Shown one piece after another: positions 8,074 through 18,400 of a stretch of 64,000 bases of DNA. The notes under the pieces are model-generated. The model was not told the origin of the DNA. It saw only the letters and a list, made by a program, of their open reading frames with translations, and did not search any database. A program made the position numbers and the translations under genes. The DNA lies in contig JASJCB010000043.1 of NCBI GenBank assembly GCA_030066195.1, positions 29,817 to 93,816 of the forward strand, given 5' to 3'. Positions within the stretch are counted from its first letter, which is position 1. Every line of letters begins with the position of its first letter. The stretch comes from Acidobacteriota bacterium (lineage in GTDB: Bacteria; Acidobacteriota; Holophagae; Acanthopleuribacterales; Acanthopleuribacteraceae).

Positions 8074-10124
8074 CCTTTCGACTCCCTTTCACGCACATAA
8101 CCCTTGAGGTCTTTTTGGTCTTCAACTCTACCGATACTGGAGGATTTGGCGATTTGAAGGGCCACCTGAGCCCTGAGGGCATTGCTTAAGCTGTTGACTT
8201 TCGAGGTATCGCCGGCTTCATAAGCGCTCCGCAGATTGGCAACCCCTCGAGCCAGTTCACGGGTTGCCTCCATATCAGCACCCTGCATGACCCGTTCGGC
8301 CATGAAAAGCTGGCTGGCCACCCCGGAACCTATGAGCTTGTGTTGCAGCAGTCTGACTGCCTTATCGCCCGCGACGCGGTTTTCGTTTGCTAGAGCATCC
8401 TCTCCCAGGGCCAGTGCTTCGCCAATTTCCTGGCGATTTTCTTCATCGATGTAGTCACCGTAGGTACCCAGAAAGTGCTGCATTGCCCGAATGGCAGGTT
8501 GAAGCTCCTCGCGCCAGTCATCGGCCAAGCTCTCCTGCTTTTTGGGCTGCTGCACAACTCGCCCGCGACGCAAGCGTTCCTTTTTGACGATATCGGTGCC
8601 CACCACGTGGACGGTAACTGTGAGCACGCGGTTGGCGTCGTAATTAAAAGAAATCTCGACGGGCGTCGTAGCTTGCAGGCCTTCGGGCAGCGGGAACTCG
8701 ATGGATCCCTGGAGCGTGTTCAGGCTTGCATTCGGATTGAGGCCCTCGTAGACGGGAACCCGGAGGATTTTCTGGTTTTCCTCGGCAAGCTCGAAGGTCC
8801 TCCTCTTGGGCTCCGAGAGCGGGTAATTGGTATTTTTGGGGATGATCGGCACAAATTCGTCCGTATGGTCCCCTTTCACCGCTGCGATGCCGAGATGCAT
8901 TGCCGTGACTTCCATGAGCGTGCTTTTATTCGCCGCATCCGTGGCTCCCTCGTCCGTGAGTTCGTAATATTCAGTCAGTATGGCCGCACCCAAGGCTACA
9001 CACTCCATGGGATTAACGTGTTTTCTCACCTTTTCCGCACCAAACAGCTCGGAAACAGTATTCTGGACCAAGGGTACCGCGGTCGAGCCGCCGACCAGGA
9101 GGACCCGAGTAATGTCCTCGGTGGTAAGGTTTTGCCTTGCCAATACTTCCTCGGTCAGTTGTATGGTTTGATCGACAAACGGTTGGATATCTTCTTCGAA
9201 TGCTTCCCGGGTTATTTCCATCTCGATATCCAGAAGCTGTCCGTCTTCGGTTTTGGTGATCATGGGAGCGATGATTTCCGCGCTATCTTGGACTGTGAGC
9301 GCTTTTTTTAATTCTTCGGCCTTTTCCTTGGCCACGCCCAAAAAGCGCCTGTCTTTAGAGGGATCGTAGTCTTCCTCATCGATCAGCCAATTGATCATCC
9401 TCTGGACGACCATCTTGTCGAAATCATCGCCGCCCAGCCAGGTATTCCCACTAACCTCCAGGACCTGGTATTGACCGCTCACCATTTGGATGATCGAAAT
9501 ATCAAAGGTTCCCCCGCCCAGGTCGTAAACCAGCACCCGATGACGTTCTTTTTCTTTGTCGGCTCCAAAAAAGACCGCAGCCGCAGTGGGCTCGTCTATG
9601 ATCTTGAGTACTTTGAGGCCGGCCAGTTCACCAGCCTTCCGAGTGGCTTCCCGCTGACGCTCCTGAAAGTAAGCCGGCACGGTGATAACCGCGTGGGTCA
9701 CGGGCTCGCCCAGCGCCAGCTCTGCATCTCTTTTGAGCTTTTCAAGAATCAGGGCCGATATCTCGACGGGCGTGTAGGGTTTTCCACCCAACAGGACCTT
9801 GACCCCCTGGTCGTCGGAGTCCTCGGGAGGATCGGCAAGACGATAGCTCACCTTCTTCGCAATGTCCTCTAACTGTTCCTCACCATAGAGCGAACCCATT
9901 AACCTCTTGATGGAAAAGATCGTGTTTACGGGGTCCTTGGCTGCATAGGAGCGGGCCTGACGGCCCACGACGATTTCCCCTTCATTAGTTTTGCGCTTTT
10001 TGCGGTAGCTGACGACGGATGGGGTTAGGCTTTCGTTTTCCCGGTTGACCAGGATCCTGGTTTCACCGCCCCCAACCGCCATCAAAGAATTAGTCGTTCC
10101 CAGATCAATGCCTATCGCTTTCAT
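8070..10124 (-). CDS. DnaK-like Hsp70 chaperone
   Basis: 684 residues. GGAGG sits 8 bases before the ATG at 10124, which overlaps the end of grpE. The ATPase domain is complete: KAIGIDLGTTNS, IIDEPTAAAVFFG, YDLGGGTFDISI and RVLLVGGSTAVP. A beta substrate-binding domain follows (LPEGLQATTPVEISFNYDANRVLTV is its core strand set), then a helical lid. The linker lacks the usual DVTPLSLGIE and reads EVTAMHLGIAAV. The tail (YVRERESKG) lacks the C-terminal signature of housekeeping DnaK. These changes and the company of SIR2, CHAT and a degenerate Hsp70 suggest a specialised chaperone rather than the cell's main DnaK. No DnaJ follows. Confidence 0.93.
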   Translation of the reverse strand: MKAIGIDLGTTNSLMAVGGGETRILVNRENESLTPSVVSYRKKRKTNEGEIVVGRQARSYAAKDPVNTIFSIKRLMGSLYGEEQLEDIAKKVSYRLADPPEDSDDQGVKVLLGGKPYTPVEISALILEKLKRDAELALGEPVTHAVITVPAYFQERQREATRKAGELAGLKVLKIIDEPTAAAVFFGADKEKERHRVLVYDLGGGTFDISIIQMVSGQYQVLEVSGNTWLGGDDFDKMVVQRMINWLIDEEDYDPSKDRRFLGVAKEKAEELKKALTVQDSAEIIAPMITKTEDGQLLDIEMEITREAFEEDIQPFVDQTIQLTEEVLARQNLTTEDITRVLLVGGSTAVPLVQNTVSELFGAEKVRKHVNPMECVALGAAILTEYYELTDEGATDAANKSTLMEVTAMHLGIAAVKGDHTDEFVPIIPKNTNYPLSEPKRRTFELAEENQKILRVPVYEGLNPNASLNTLQGSIEFPLPEGLQATTPVEISFNYDANRVLTVTVHVVGTDIVKKERLRRGRVVQQPKKQESLADDWREELQPAIRAMQHFLGTYGDYIDEENRQEIGEALALGEDALANENRVAGDKAVRLLQHKLIGSGVASQLFMAERVMQGADMEATRELARGVANLRSAYEAGDTSKVNSLSNALRAQVALQIAKSSSIGRVEDQKDLKGYVRERESKG

Positions 10125-10569
10125 GATCATCGCCTCCATCAATTTTCGACACTACGACTTTTGATCGTCTCAACAGTCGTCCATTCAAGGTATATCCGCA
10201 CATGATTTCATCGAGCACGATATCGTCTTTACCGCTTGGCTTCGTCACTGTCGAGGCGACCTCATGCAGCCTCAGGTCGAGTAATTCCCCTCGGGCCTTT
10301 ATTGGCACAACACCTACTCCGGCCAGGATTTGAAGCGCTCTTCGGTGCAAGATCTGAACATTTTTCGTCGGAGCCCGGTCGACGCCCTCTGCCTGCAAAT
10401 CTCGGCAATAAGCTACCAACCTCTCCAGGTGATCGACCACTTCTAGAAAACCCGCCAGGATGCTCTCCACCTCCCGGTAGTGCTTCTGATCTCGTTCGGC
10501 CGAAGCAGCCTCCTGACTCATCAGCTCCAAGAGCTTTTCGGGATTGGCAAACAGATCGGCGTCAATCAT
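10105..10569 (-). CDS. GrpE-like nucleotide exchange factor
   Basis: 154 residues from the ATG at 10569 (GGAG with 5-base spacing); the start overlaps the previous gene by 8 bases and the end overlaps the DnaK-like gene by 20. The N-terminal half is a long helix (EAASAERDQKHYREVESILAG), as in GrpE dimers. The C-terminal half ends in the beta-wing pattern GVVPIKARGELLDLRLHEVA...VLDEIMCGYTLNGRLLRRSKVVVSKI; GY.LNGRLLRR.KVVVSK is the diagnostic GrpE tail. It should release ADP from the neighbouring Hsp70. It is shorter and more divergent than a housekeeping GrpE (about 190-200 residues). Overlaps on both sides point to tight co-translation. Confidence 0.9.
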   Translation of the reverse strand: MIDADLFANPEKLLELMSQEAASAERDQKHYREVESILAGFLEVVDHLERLVAYCRDLQAEGVDRAPTKNVQILHRRALQILAGVGVVPIKARGELLDLRLHEVASTVTKPSGKDDIVLDEIMCGYTLNGRLLRRSKVVVSKIDGGDDHESDRH

Positions 10570-11041
10570 AATCTCTCCAGATGACTGATTCTTCGATGTC
10601 GATCGGACCGACATCGGCAGGGCTGGGAGTTCGCGCTGCTACTTCCATTCGGGGGGGAGGATCGGTAGTCCCCTGGGGCGAAGAGTCGGGTTCGAGCGAC
10701 GCAAGCACCGGTTCCAGCTTCAACAGCTCGCGAAAGTCGGGCAATGCCACCGGCATTTCCAAATCTTCGAAGACGTTAGGAAACCGCGCGAACTTATCCG
10801 TAAGCTCATACATCAGGAAATCAATAGCCAGGCGCCGGCGTGGATCCCGTAATTGGTCCCAGGCCGAGCGATCCTCGTGGCTCGGCCGGCCGCCGCTCAT
10901 CAGGTCGAAGAGCAGGTCCTTGACCGCCCGTGCGCTCGCCTCCGGATCGATGCCCGAAAAACCGTGCTCCCGGGTTCGTCTGTCCAAGTGCTCATATGGA
11001 AAGGGGCCGTCCCAGGGTAAATCGTGATCTTTGATCCACAT
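10562..11041 (-). CDS. Small helical protein, possible J-domain-like co-chaperone
   Basis: 159 residues, with GGAG 6 bases before the ATG, 24 bases after the CHAT gene and overlapping grpE by 8 bases. The N-terminal 90 residues are helical with ARAVKDLLFDLMSGGRPSH and QLRDPRRRLAIDFLMYELTDKF. The pattern of a helix, then a turn, then DPRRRLA is reminiscent of J-like or related Hsp70-cofactor helices, but the diagnostic HPD tripeptide is absent. The C-terminal 50 residues are Pro- and acid-rich and probably disordered. Its position between the CHAT protease and GrpE/Hsp70 suggests it links the two halves of the operon. No firm family assignment. Confidence 0.8.
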   Translation of the reverse strand: MWIKDHDLPWDGPFPYEHLDRRTREHGFSGIDPEASARAVKDLLFDLMSGGRPSHEDRSAWDQLRDPRRRLAIDFLMYELTDKFARFPNVFEDLEMPVALPDFRELLKLEPVLASLEPDSSPQGTTDPPPRMEVAARTPSPADVGPIDIEESVIWRDYD

Positions 11042-11065
11042 AGTTCACTCCATCAGTGGGTTCAG

Positions 11066-14000
11066 TCATTCAAAAAGCCATTCGGTATCGGGAACCGTCA
11101 GATCCGGAAAACGCTTCAAGGCTTCTTCGAGCGCGCGCCGGGCCTGTTCCAATGACAGATCTTCCGAGGTCACGGCTTGGTGGATCCAAGACCGTAAACA
11201 ATAGGCCAGCCGGACCTTGATTTCATGGTTTTCCATATCCTCGGCGAGGATTTCAGAATAGAGGCCGGCGGCCTCGGCGTAGTTTTTTGTTGCCTCTTGG
11301 ATCATGGCATCCACCAACTTATCGCGTTGCGGAGAATTCTCAGCACTCTCATCGATTGCGGTGAGATCACTGACCACTTCGGTAGAAGCTTCATTGGAAA
11401 GCAGCATCTCCTTTACGTGCTCAAGCTCTTTTTCCACGTCAACCAGATCACTGTTTCCCGGGTAGAGCGACAGACCTTTAGCAAGGTGTCCCTTGGTTTC
11501 CTCAAGCAGAGAGTCGGCTCGGTCTTTTTCGCCTCTCATGTGACAATGGGTTGCATACATCATGCTTGCCTGACAGAGATTGACGATCACCCTAAGGGAA
11601 TCGGGAGCAAGCCCAAAGGCATGGAGAGTATCCTGGCGCGCGTCTTCCACGTTGTCATACTCATTGGCCAGATAAACTGCCCGATCGAGAACTGCCTTTA
11701 CCAGGGCATCGCGTATCTCTGCCTTTTCCCAGCCTTCCTGATAGACGGTTTCGAGCAGTTCCACCGCGTCATTGAGCGCTTCGAGGCGACGCTCCCCTCC
11801 GACCGAGGTCAGGTTGCCGGCACGACCCAGGGCCATGTCCCGAATTTCTCCGAGCGTTTGGTTGCGCTTCTCGGATGGAGAGGCAGCCAGGGCAGCCCGC
11901 CAGTGGGTGATGGCCTGGTCGATCTCGGCCGGTACCGCCGAGACGGCCTTCAAGGCCAGGTTCAGGTGAGCTTCGGTCCACAGGGCAAGTGCTTCCCGCT
12001 TCAGAAAGCGCGCTCCCTGAGAGCGACCCGCAAAAGCGGGATTGCGTGTGCGGAAACAGGGGCAAGATTCGGCGGGAGTACACAAAGCCTCCTTCCTGCT
12101 CCGGCGAACTGCACAGCGGGTGTCGTTTTTCTCGAATAGCTCGCAACGTGGGCCGCTCAGGTGGGCAACGGCCTCTGCGTAGCGTCCTTCCTCGAAGAGG
12201 ACAGTGGCGCCGGCCAAGTCGCTGAAATAGCGAAGAAAGCGCCGCTGCCAACTGGTTTTCTCCGCCAGGCCATTCTTGTCCAGGGTTGAGGAAAACCGAA
12301 TGATGTCCTCGACCAGATCCAGCTCTCGGGCTGCCGAAAAGCCGACAATGACCTTGCGACCACCAATCCGGGAAACAGGCAATCCCTCTCCAGTTTGGAC
12401 CGCGCGTGCGCCGTTGACCTCGGCTTGAAAAGCGATGTCCATATCGGGCCATACCTCGCTGGCGGACCTCATGCGTTCGAGCCAGGAAAGCCGCAGGCGG
12501 ATGCGGGCGTCCTGAATCAGGTCGTTGCCTATCTGCTGGCCGTAAATCTGATCACGAGTCCGGTACCACGCTTGCCAGAACCGGTCATCAGCGAAGACCG
12601 GGCCCCAGCCCCAAATGAGGTGCTCCCATGCCCTGACCAGGTCATCCTCGTCGCCGGCGTTCATCTCGAGCCAGTGAATCTTGGCAGCAGCCGCGAGCCC
12701 CAAATGGTGAAAAAAACCGATATGGGCAGGGTCGACTTTCACCCTTTGTAGGAAGAAGGTTATCGCGGCATCGTAATTTCTCATCAGCGCACGGAAAACC
12801 CCGCCGTCCTCACCCAATTCGCGAACAATTTCCCGGTTGTCAATGCCGGGCTGGACACCTTCCTCTACCGAGCAGAGTCGTTTGGCCAGTGCACCGGCGC
12901 GATCCTTGTCCTCGATGGTATACAGATAGAAATCCACCGTGAGTCGCTGGGGTATTTTGCGCAGGGCGTCATAGGCATTCTTTTCCTTATGGTCCAGCTC
13001 GCGAATCTCTTTACAGGCTTCCATCGTGCTTTCGGGCGATATCTCGGGAAAGGCCTTGTAAGGGCTTTCACCACCTTCCCAGGGAACAACGGGGTCGGCA
13101 AGCAGGCGACCGGAAGCCATGGTCTTCAGCACGGGCACCACCCTACGGGCGGTGATACACCAACGTTGCCACTTATTCACGCGGGGATCTTTCTTAATGG
13201 GAATTTTTCCCAATTGCTTCTTTGCCTTGTCCCAGGACTCCGTGGAAAGTAACGAGATTGCCTTGCGCCAGCTATCGCATGCCCGAGCATAGCGATGATT
13301 GCCAAGCTTTTTGAAGATTTTCCCGGAGTCGGTAAACATGCCCTGGTCGTAAAGCGTTAGGGCCCGTTGGTTGAGGAAGTCGTTCTGAAGCACCAGTATC
13401 TTGTCCCGGACCTCGGCAAAACCGGGTGTTTTGGATGTGACTGCGGTTGGGTTGCTCGCTTTCGCGCTTTCATCGATCAGCGCATCCAATTCTTGTTGTA
13501 GCGTTTCGAGCCCGTCCAGATCAACAGTCCTTGCTTCGATGATTTTCTCCACTTTCGACCCGATCGAGAGCACGCGAGCAGCGGCATTCAAATCAGGGGG
13601 TCCCTGTTCGGGCGCAATCATTCCCAGGTGCTTACAGGCTTGGCCAAATTTTCCTTTTGCATACAGGCTCATGGCTTTCTCGAGGTTGTAGGCCGTGTCC
13701 TTCATCTTTTTTAGCGCCCCTGCTTGCGAGCTACCCTCAGGTAATGTTGTACCTTTTACTGCGGAGAGGAACTCCGACCAAGAGCTGCTACGTAACGTAT
13801 TATCGAGCCTTTCCACCAAGCGTACAGCTTCTTTTTCCAGTCCGGCCTTTTCCCGCAAAAAGTCAAAGCCGAAGCGGCGATTGGGCGATGTTTCGCCCTC
13901 ACCGATTTTAGCTCCGGCACGGCTCAATTCCCCGGCTCGGTCGTAATCTCCCAGATCAAATGCCCGCACTGCCTCGATCGCCGTGACCAGCTCTTGAAAA

Positions 14001-15409
14001 GCCGGGCTTTCATTGTCTCGAAGCGTCATTTCCGCATCCGGATAAGCAGGAGCGAGTGTTGCGAGATTCGCAAGTAATTTGTAAAAGGGCGCTTCTTTAG
14101 CGTCCTGTTGGAGCTGCGTCCACATCTGATAGAAGGCCCAGGCTGCTTCGGTTTTTTTGCGTACCTCCTTGACACTTACCGCTGTGTCTTCCTGCATGTT
14201 GTCAAATTTCTGGGAGATCAGTCGGGTCGTGTTCAGAGCCGCCTCTAAGTGACCCTGACGGAAAAGCGAGCGCGTGTGTTGCAAGAGCTCCTCTGCCGAC
14301 CACTCCAGGCCGAAGAGATCGCCGTCCCGAGTCGCCATGTATAGGACCGGTGTGGCCCATTCGGGCGTTCCTCTGATTTCCCGTCGTAGGTGCAGACGTG
14401 TCATGGTCATGGCCTCATCGATCGGCCAGCCCATTGCCAGTTGGCTGTAGAAATGTTTGGCGAATTCGATCGCCGCCAGGTTGGTGATTTTGTATTGCAT
14501 GGCCACCACCGCGGGAATATTCAGGGTGAAAATCCCCATGGCGACCGCCGAAAAAAGATCAGCCTCGCTGCCTCTGCTTCCCTGACAGGCATTCAAGGTG
14601 ACCAACCTCAAGGTGGGAATACCGGCAAGATAACCCCGCAGTACGTCCCCATGTGCCGGACCATCTTCCAAATAGAGAAAACCTCGCCCTTCATCTGCAT
14701 CATAACCACCGTGGCAAATCATGTGAAGAATGTGCGGCCTAAAGACTCTTGCTCTTTCGATTAGTGCCGCCACGGTAACCCCCTTTTCCAGGATGCTGAC
14801 CTGGATTCCCGGTAGGTTCGCGGACTGTAGCAAGGCCGCGATCTCTTGACCCGCATTGAGATCAGGCATGTTGTCAGGTTGGGCCACGGCCATCAGGATA
14901 CGTAATGGCGGGCTAATCGCCTCCGGTCTCGGCAAATAGTCTTGCCGGTCTTGGGAACTGGAGCTGATCGTGCGCACCAATGTCAAATCACCAAAGGCGG
15001 AGAGGTGATCCTTGATGGGAAGATCATTGAAGTACATGGCCTCGAAGGGATAGCGGCCGAGGCTTTGTTGCTGTTCGTCGAGCCGGATGCGTATTCTAAG
15101 CCCTTTTTCCTGGCTCCGAGCATGATTATGTCGTTCAATGAATATATCTTTGAGCTGGTTACAAAACAATCCATCGAAAATATCTTCCCCATATTTTTTT
15201 AGCAAACGACGGGAATCTTCTTCCGTGCTGCGTAATTTGACGGCTTCCTGTGCTGAGAGTACGGCATCCTTCTCGATTTTGTCGTTGAGCCTCTCAAGAT
15301 CGTTATCGGAAAGGGTCAGGCGCAGTGGTCTCGGCCGAACGCCCGGTAAATGGACAAGAATCTCAGCTCCAACAGAGTAGATATCGAGGGTGAAATCATC
15401 AAACTGCAT
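11066..15409 (-). CDS. CHAT-domain (caspase-like) protease with long TPR array
   Basis: 1447 residues. Residues about 100-365 are a CHAT domain: the catalytic His is H233 (HILHMICHGGYDADEG) and the Cys is C275 (LVTLNACQGSRGSE), with the usual PAVVAMQYKI and downstream helices. The preceding 100 residues resemble the N-terminal sandwich of CHAT proteins. Most of the remainder is TPR-like helical repeat. Around residues 1000-1150 is a segment shared with the next-upstream TPR protein (AFQAEVNGARAV here, AFRAELNGAQLV there). It carries an extra Cys cluster (CELF...RCAV...LCTPAESCPCF) not present in that paralog. There is no signal peptide. In other CHAT systems a sensor or TPR partner triggers cleavage of a target; the operon's chaperones or TPR protein are possible partners here. 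Confidence 0.93.
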   Translation of the reverse strand: MQFDDFTLDIYSVGAEILVHLPGVRPRPLRLTLSDNDLERLNDKIEKDAVLSAQEAVKLRSTEEDSRRLLKKYGEDIFDGLFCNQLKDIFIERHNHARSQEKGLRIRIRLDEQQQSLGRYPFEAMYFNDLPIKDHLSAFGDLTLVRTISSSSQDRQDYLPRPEAISPPLRILMAVAQPDNMPDLNAGQEIAALLQSANLPGIQVSILEKGVTVAALIERARVFRPHILHMICHGGYDADEGRGFLYLEDGPAHGDVLRGYLAGIPTLRLVTLNACQGSRGSEADLFSAVAMGIFTLNIPAVVAMQYKITNLAAIEFAKHFYSQLAMGWPIDEAMTMTRLHLRREIRGTPEWATPVLYMATRDGDLFGLEWSAEELLQHTRSLFRQGHLEAALNTTRLISQKFDNMQEDTAVSVKEVRKKTEAAWAFYQMWTQLQQDAKEAPFYKLLANLATLAPAYPDAEMTLRDNESPAFQELVTAIEAVRAFDLGDYDRAGELSRAGAKIGEGETSPNRRFGFDFLREKAGLEKEAVRLVERLDNTLRSSSWSEFLSAVKGTTLPEGSSQAGALKKMKDTAYNLEKAMSLYAKGKFGQACKHLGMIAPEQGPPDLNAAARVLSIGSKVEKIIEARTVDLDGLETLQQELDALIDESAKASNPTAVTSKTPGFAEVRDKILVLQNDFLNQRALTLYDQGMFTDSGKIFKKLGNHRYARACDSWRKAISLLSTESWDKAKKQLGKIPIKKDPRVNKWQRWCITARRVVPVLKTMASGRLLADPVVPWEGGESPYKAFPEISPESTMEACKEIRELDHKEKNAYDALRKIPQRLTVDFYLYTIEDKDRAGALAKRLCSVEEGVQPGIDNREIVRELGEDGGVFRALMRNYDAAITFFLQRVKVDPAHIGFFHHLGLAAAAKIHWLEMNAGDEDDLVRAWEHLIWGWGPVFADDRFWQAWYRTRDQIYGQQIGNDLIQDARIRLRLSWLERMRSASEVWPDMDIAFQAEVNGARAVQTGEGLPVSRIGGRKVIVGFSAARELDLVEDIIRFSSTLDKNGLAEKTSWQRRFLRYFSDLAGATVLFEEGRYAEAVAHLSGPRCELFEKNDTRCAVRRSRKEALCTPAESCPCFRTRNPAFAGRSQGARFLKREALALWTEAHLNLALKAVSAVPAEIDQAITHWRAALAASPSEKRNQTLGEIRDMALGRAGNLTSVGGERRLEALNDAVELLETVYQEGWEKAEIRDALVKAVLDRAVYLANEYDNVEDARQDTLHAFGLAPDSLRVIVNLCQASMMYATHCHMRGEKDRADSLLEETKGHLAKGLSLYPGNSDLVDVEKELEHVKEMLLSNEASTEVVSDLTAIDESAENSPQRDKLVDAMIQEATKNYAEAAGLYSEILAEDMENHEIKVRLAYCLRSWIHQAVTSEDLSLEQARRALEEALKRFPDLTVPDTEWLFE

Positions 15410-15471
15410 GAAAGCCCTACCTCGCTAGCGATTCCCGGTCTGCTCACCTTTTGCTAATCTTCGATTATAAC

Positions 15472-18400
15472 TTATTTTTCTTCCTGGTTTAGGTTGGCGT
15501 TGCGAATAAGCTCGAGCAGGGCTATCAACCCCTCGGAGCTATCTCCGGACGTCAGTGCATGCATGGCTCTCGCCTGTCTCAACATTTCCCTGGTTTCCTC
15601 GCTGTCCGGCTCCAATTCCAGGGCTTTTTCCAAATCACGGATCCCTTCCTCCAAATTGCCTCTGTTGACTTTTTCTACACCCCGGTTGTGGTAAAAAGCT
15701 GAGCGTTTGCGATTCTGGAGGGAATCTCCAAGGATTCTCCCGAACAATTCCATGGGATCTACATCGTCCGGTTCCTGAAGACTTACCAAAGCCAACCGGA
15801 TATCGAGAGCCGAGATCAATTCCTGCAGGTCCTGGTCATGGGGATCATCGCGAAGCTGCTCGTGAGCGATTTTCAAGGCTTCCTCGAGCAGGGGTCCGGA
15901 CTTGCCGGGCGAAGAGGAGTGAACCTGATCAGCCCGGCCCAGGAGAGCCCTGATCAGGTTCTTGTTGATGTGGGTCGAGTGGGGATTCAACTTGCGGGCG
16001 GACCTCAAATTTCTGACGGCTTTCTGCCACTTCTCTTGGTTACCCGCCATAACGCCCAGATTGGCATACGAGGAGGCAAGCATGCCTTCCAGCTTCGAGC
16101 TGGTGTAAAGTCCCCGCACCCCTGTCAGGATCTTTATGGCTTCCTGTTCGCGATCTTTGTCGATCAGCACTTTGGCGCGACCCAGTGCGGTTTGCTCGAT
16201 GCTCGACCCGATTTCCTCCTGGCGGCCGATCTTGCGGGCCAGCTTCATCGCCTGACGCCAATGGGCCAGCGCCTGGACGGGACCCTGATCGGTTTTGGCG
16301 ATGTAGCGAGATCCAACCTCGGTGCAAAGTTCCATCTCGAAGGTCGCAACAATCTTTTGAAATACCTCTATACCTGTATCCCCGCTAAAAGCCGGATAAC
16401 CCGTAAGAGGTGGGCCCACTTTTGCATCCTTACGGCATTGTACCCATTTCAAGGCCTCCTCCGGGCGATCTTGTTTGCGCAGAACGGCGGCAATCCGCAA
16501 GCCCGAGAACATGTAGGCGATTTCCTGCACCACGTCGGGCTCCACACCCTCTTCATCCTGGTCATCCTGGATAAGCTGCAACAACCTTAATAACGGCGGC
16601 CCCTCATCCAATACAGAAGTCTTGGTCCGCGTGTGGGTTTGCAGCGAGTCAAAGAATTCGGCGAAGGGTTGTTCCAAGCCCATTACGCTCACATATTCGG
16701 CACCAGCCCATACCATGCGATCCCCCACGGTGAGGCCTCCGTAATCGCAGACCAGTTGTGCGCCGTTCAACTCGGCACGAAACGCAAGCGGCAAATCGTA
16801 GACCGCGCGGGCGACCTCTGACAGGCCTTCTTTCTCGAGAGACTCTTTCCATTGGTAAAGAATCGTTTCATAGTACTTGACGACCTGCTCTTTCAATTTT
16901 CCGGACGCTTGTGGCATCGCCTCGATTTCATAGGTTTCGAAACGTCTTCCTATCCACTCCCGGAGAAATTCGGGCTGGGTCAGGGGAATGCCTATAAACG
17001 CAATTGAGAGCCTCATTTGCTTCAACATGGCCTTGCTTTCTCTTCGGAGAAAACACCGGGCGGCTTCGGCCAGGTGGAGCAAACCGCGGAGCCGGCAAAT
17101 GTGCGGATCGGCCACTTCGCCCTTCTTGGTCATCCGGCCCAATATCTTGCCGGCTCTTTTTCGATCACCGGTCATGAGGTACCAGGCAAGCCAATCTTTC
17201 CTCGCTTTGGGGAGCCGGGCAACCAGTCCGGCGGCTCCAGGCCAGAGTGTAAAGGCCTGCCGGAGACAGCTTATCATGCCGTCGCCGTTCCCATCGGCGT
17301 GATGGATCAGCGCCTTTTTCACCAACAGCCAGGAAAAGAGGTGGCATTCGGCCGTATGCAGGGGGCGGTTTTTTTGGATCAAGCCGATCACTTCTAAGGC
17401 TTCGGTCAAACAGTTTGCACGTGCAAGATCGGCGGCCCTGTAATAGCGGACGGCATGGTCTTCAGCTGCTATTTCTTCGAGCTTGTCGCTTTGACCTGCC
17501 TTGAAGAGAATAGCCGCCTGGTAACCTCGCTCATGGGGTTCAAGATTCAACTGGGTAAGTCGGCGAGCGGCCGTTTGCCAGTCATCCTCCAAAGTTGCCA
17601 TGATGATCGCTAGCCGAAGGGACGGCTCACCTGCCAACCCGTCTCCGCTCAGCAGATCATGACAGGCCTGACGGTCATCGCGGTAGAGCGCGCAGAAAGC
17701 GCGCACCAAATGGGCAGAAGCGTTGTTTGGATCCGCAGCCGATAGTGACTCCAACTCCCCTACAGCCTCCCGATATTCGCCGAGAACAGCAAGAATCATC
17801 CCGCGGCAGAGCTTCCAGAGCGAGGTGGATGGCTGGTCCAACATGCGAGCTTCCATATCCTCCAGCGACATCAGGGCCGTGTAGGCGCTGTCCCTGGTGA
17901 GCGAAAAAGAGCGCACAATTTGGCGCAGGGCTGCCCACTGAATGATTTCCCAGATTTCTCCAGGCAATTTCTCCGCGGGAAATTCAGTCCATAGCTCGAT
18001 TATTTTCAAGGGGTTGTCACGACGATACAGATCGGTGAATAACCATTGTGCAACCGCGCCGAATGTCCGTACCCGCGGCTCTGTCCATTCTTCAATGGAG
18101 AGCCAAGCCCTCAGAGAAGCTTCCGGGTTGCCGGTCTCCAGATAAGCGTTACCCAGGGCAATTCCATAGGTTTCGTCATGGTATTCGGACGGGATTTCCT
18201 TCAAGACGGGAAGCGCCCATGTCGCCCCCGGTTTTTCGGCAGCCAGCCATATCAGCTGTTGGGCAGCCTGACCGCCGACAACCGAATCCAGCACAATACC
18301 TCTGAAACCAGCGACCGCTTCATCAAGTCGTTGAGCCGCAAGGTCGACGTGCGCCTTCAGGAACTGCCACCTCGGATCATCGTGGTCCGAAAAACGGTCC

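Noticed and set aside
8475..9311. Long plus-strand frame of 278 codons inside the DnaK-like gene
   Set aside because: It is antisense to a complete Hsp70 with intact motifs; no ribosome site; composition mirrors the opposite strand.
11225..12139. 304-codon plus-strand frame inside the CHAT gene
   Set aside because: Mirror image of the CHAT protein's TPR region; no ribosome site.
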